Shown in pieces: positions 63,419-64,000 of a DNA stretch of 64,000 nt. This stretch comes from Neopestalotiopsis rosae (taxonomy: Eukaryota > Ascomycota > Sordariomycetes > Amphisphaeriales > Sporocadaceae), in NCBI GenBank assembly GCA_023078685.1, contig JALGAS010000006.1, positions 2,046,001 through 2,110,000 of the forward strand, in the 5' to 3' direction. The stretch's first letter is position 1. Each line of letters begins with the position of its first letter. The position numbers and the translations under genes were made by a program. A model generated the notes under the pieces. It saw only the letters and a program-made list of their open reading frames with translations. It made no database searches and was not told the DNA's origin.

Positions 63419-64000
63419 ATGAACGATGCTGATCTAGGGAACAACATCGACGACTATACACAAGATGTCGACGGCCAACGATCCAAGGGCGAAGCTGATC
63501 GCCAGAGTGTGATCGGGGCGGATCCGGCAAACCACCTTGACCCCAGGTTAGTGCAGCTCGAATTCCTCCTGCCAAGACTTGTATACTGGTCTCCATCGTG
63601 GCGACTTTTCAGACATCTCTGACCATGACCATGTGTAGTCGTTGGTGGTTTGCTAGCTCGGCATTTCCCATGATCGCTGGCACGCTGGGACCCGTCGCAT
63701 CAGCCTTCAGTATATGCGCCCTCGTGAAACAATGGCGAATGCACATTATCCCCGGCGAGGACATATCCAGGGCCATATTCGTCCCTGATCCACCATGGCT
63801 TACTGGCGTCAACGCCGCGCAGCTGGTATTGGCCATTGTGGCCAATGTATTTCTCCTGCTCAACATGACCAGGAGAGTACGCTTTTCCATCGCGCAGCCC
63901 ATCACCATCGTTGGCTGGTATATATCTGCCATTTGCCTGCTAGCCTTGGCCTGCACGGCCGCCGGCCCGCTGATTGAGCAGCCAGAGATCGAGTACGTCT
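63419..64000 (+). CDS. TOK1-type outward-rectifier potassium channel (3' truncated by window)
   Basis: Exons 63419-63546 and 63639-64000 onward; intron 92 nt (GTTAGT ... GTGTAG). The N-terminus is a polar cytoplasmic stretch of about 43 residues. The splice produces DPSRWWFASSAFPMIAGTLG, then the first two of the eight helices expected for TOK channels: PVASAFSICALV and VNAAQLVLAIVANVFLLLNM, and a third, ITIVGWYISAICLLALAC. The motifs RWWFAS, IAGTLGPVASAFSICALV and FSIAQPITIVG are characteristic of fungal two-pore-domain TOK1 channels at the plasma membrane. Both pore loops lie beyond base 64000, so the filter cannot be checked here. The frame is open at the window edge. Confidence 0.85.

Overview
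The window looks like a chromosomal segment of a filamentous ascomycete, most likely a Sordariomycete and possibly Hypocreales (my inference). Genes are spaced 0.4-3 kb apart on both strands. Introns are short (mostly 50-100 nt) with GTAAGT-like donors, CTAAC/CTGAC branch sites and CAG/TAG acceptors. The gene set is fungal: HUL4-type HECT ligase, CCT5, NUP98/NUP145, CDC31, HBS1, ARG5,6, a Snc-type SNARE, a GH76 mannanase, HOM2 and a TOK1-type K+ channel. Exon coordinates given here were read by eye from splice signals and reading-frame continuity; nothing was searched against a database.

Layout. 1-3.2 kb: 3' part of a HECT E3 ligase gene. 3.7-4.3 kb: two intron-containing tRNA-His genes. 4.7-10.8 kb: an accessory block on the minus strand with a four-exon P450, a five-exon rhodopsin-domain membrane protein and a secreted GH43 enzyme. 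11.9-12.5 kb: a decayed gene. 13.8-19.1 kb: a small Cys-rich secreted protein, a DUF3176 membrane protein and an unrecognised secreted protein. 20-42.4 kb: the housekeeping core (CCT5; NUP98-96 precursor; CDC31; HBS1; ARG5,6; SNC). 45.9-47.7 kb: membrane-anchored GH76. 49.4-49.6 kb: a 65-codon secreted peptide precursor with a CPGC motif near the mature N-terminus and another at the C-terminus. 49.6-55.9 kb: a gene-poor stretch with an AT-rich island, inverted repeat copies that look RIP-mutated, and decayed coding fragments. 55.9-56.4 kb: a serine-rich two-exon gene interrupted by one in-frame TGA. 58.07-58.21 kb: an unusual tRNA-Pro gene. 59.5-64 kb: HOM2, a hydrolase with a mitochondrial-looking N-terminus, and the start of a TOK1-type channel gene that leaves the window.

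Most striking observation: the tRNA-Pro(UGG) gene carries two insertions. One is an 11-nt intron at the normal 37/38 position. The other is a 57-nt insertion exactly between the variable loop and the T-stem, with the signals of a spliceosomal intron (GTAAGT donor, GCTAAC branch site, TAG acceptor 12 nt after the branch A). Removing both restores a perfect cloverleaf. This suggests a Pol III tRNA gene that needs the mRNA spliceosome as well as tRNA splicing endonuclease.

The core genes are unrelated housekeeping loci (ubiquitin ligation, chaperonin, nuclear pore, spindle pole/centrin, ribosome rescue, arginine and threonine/methionine synthesis, secretion). I see no biosynthetic gene cluster and no CRISPR array.
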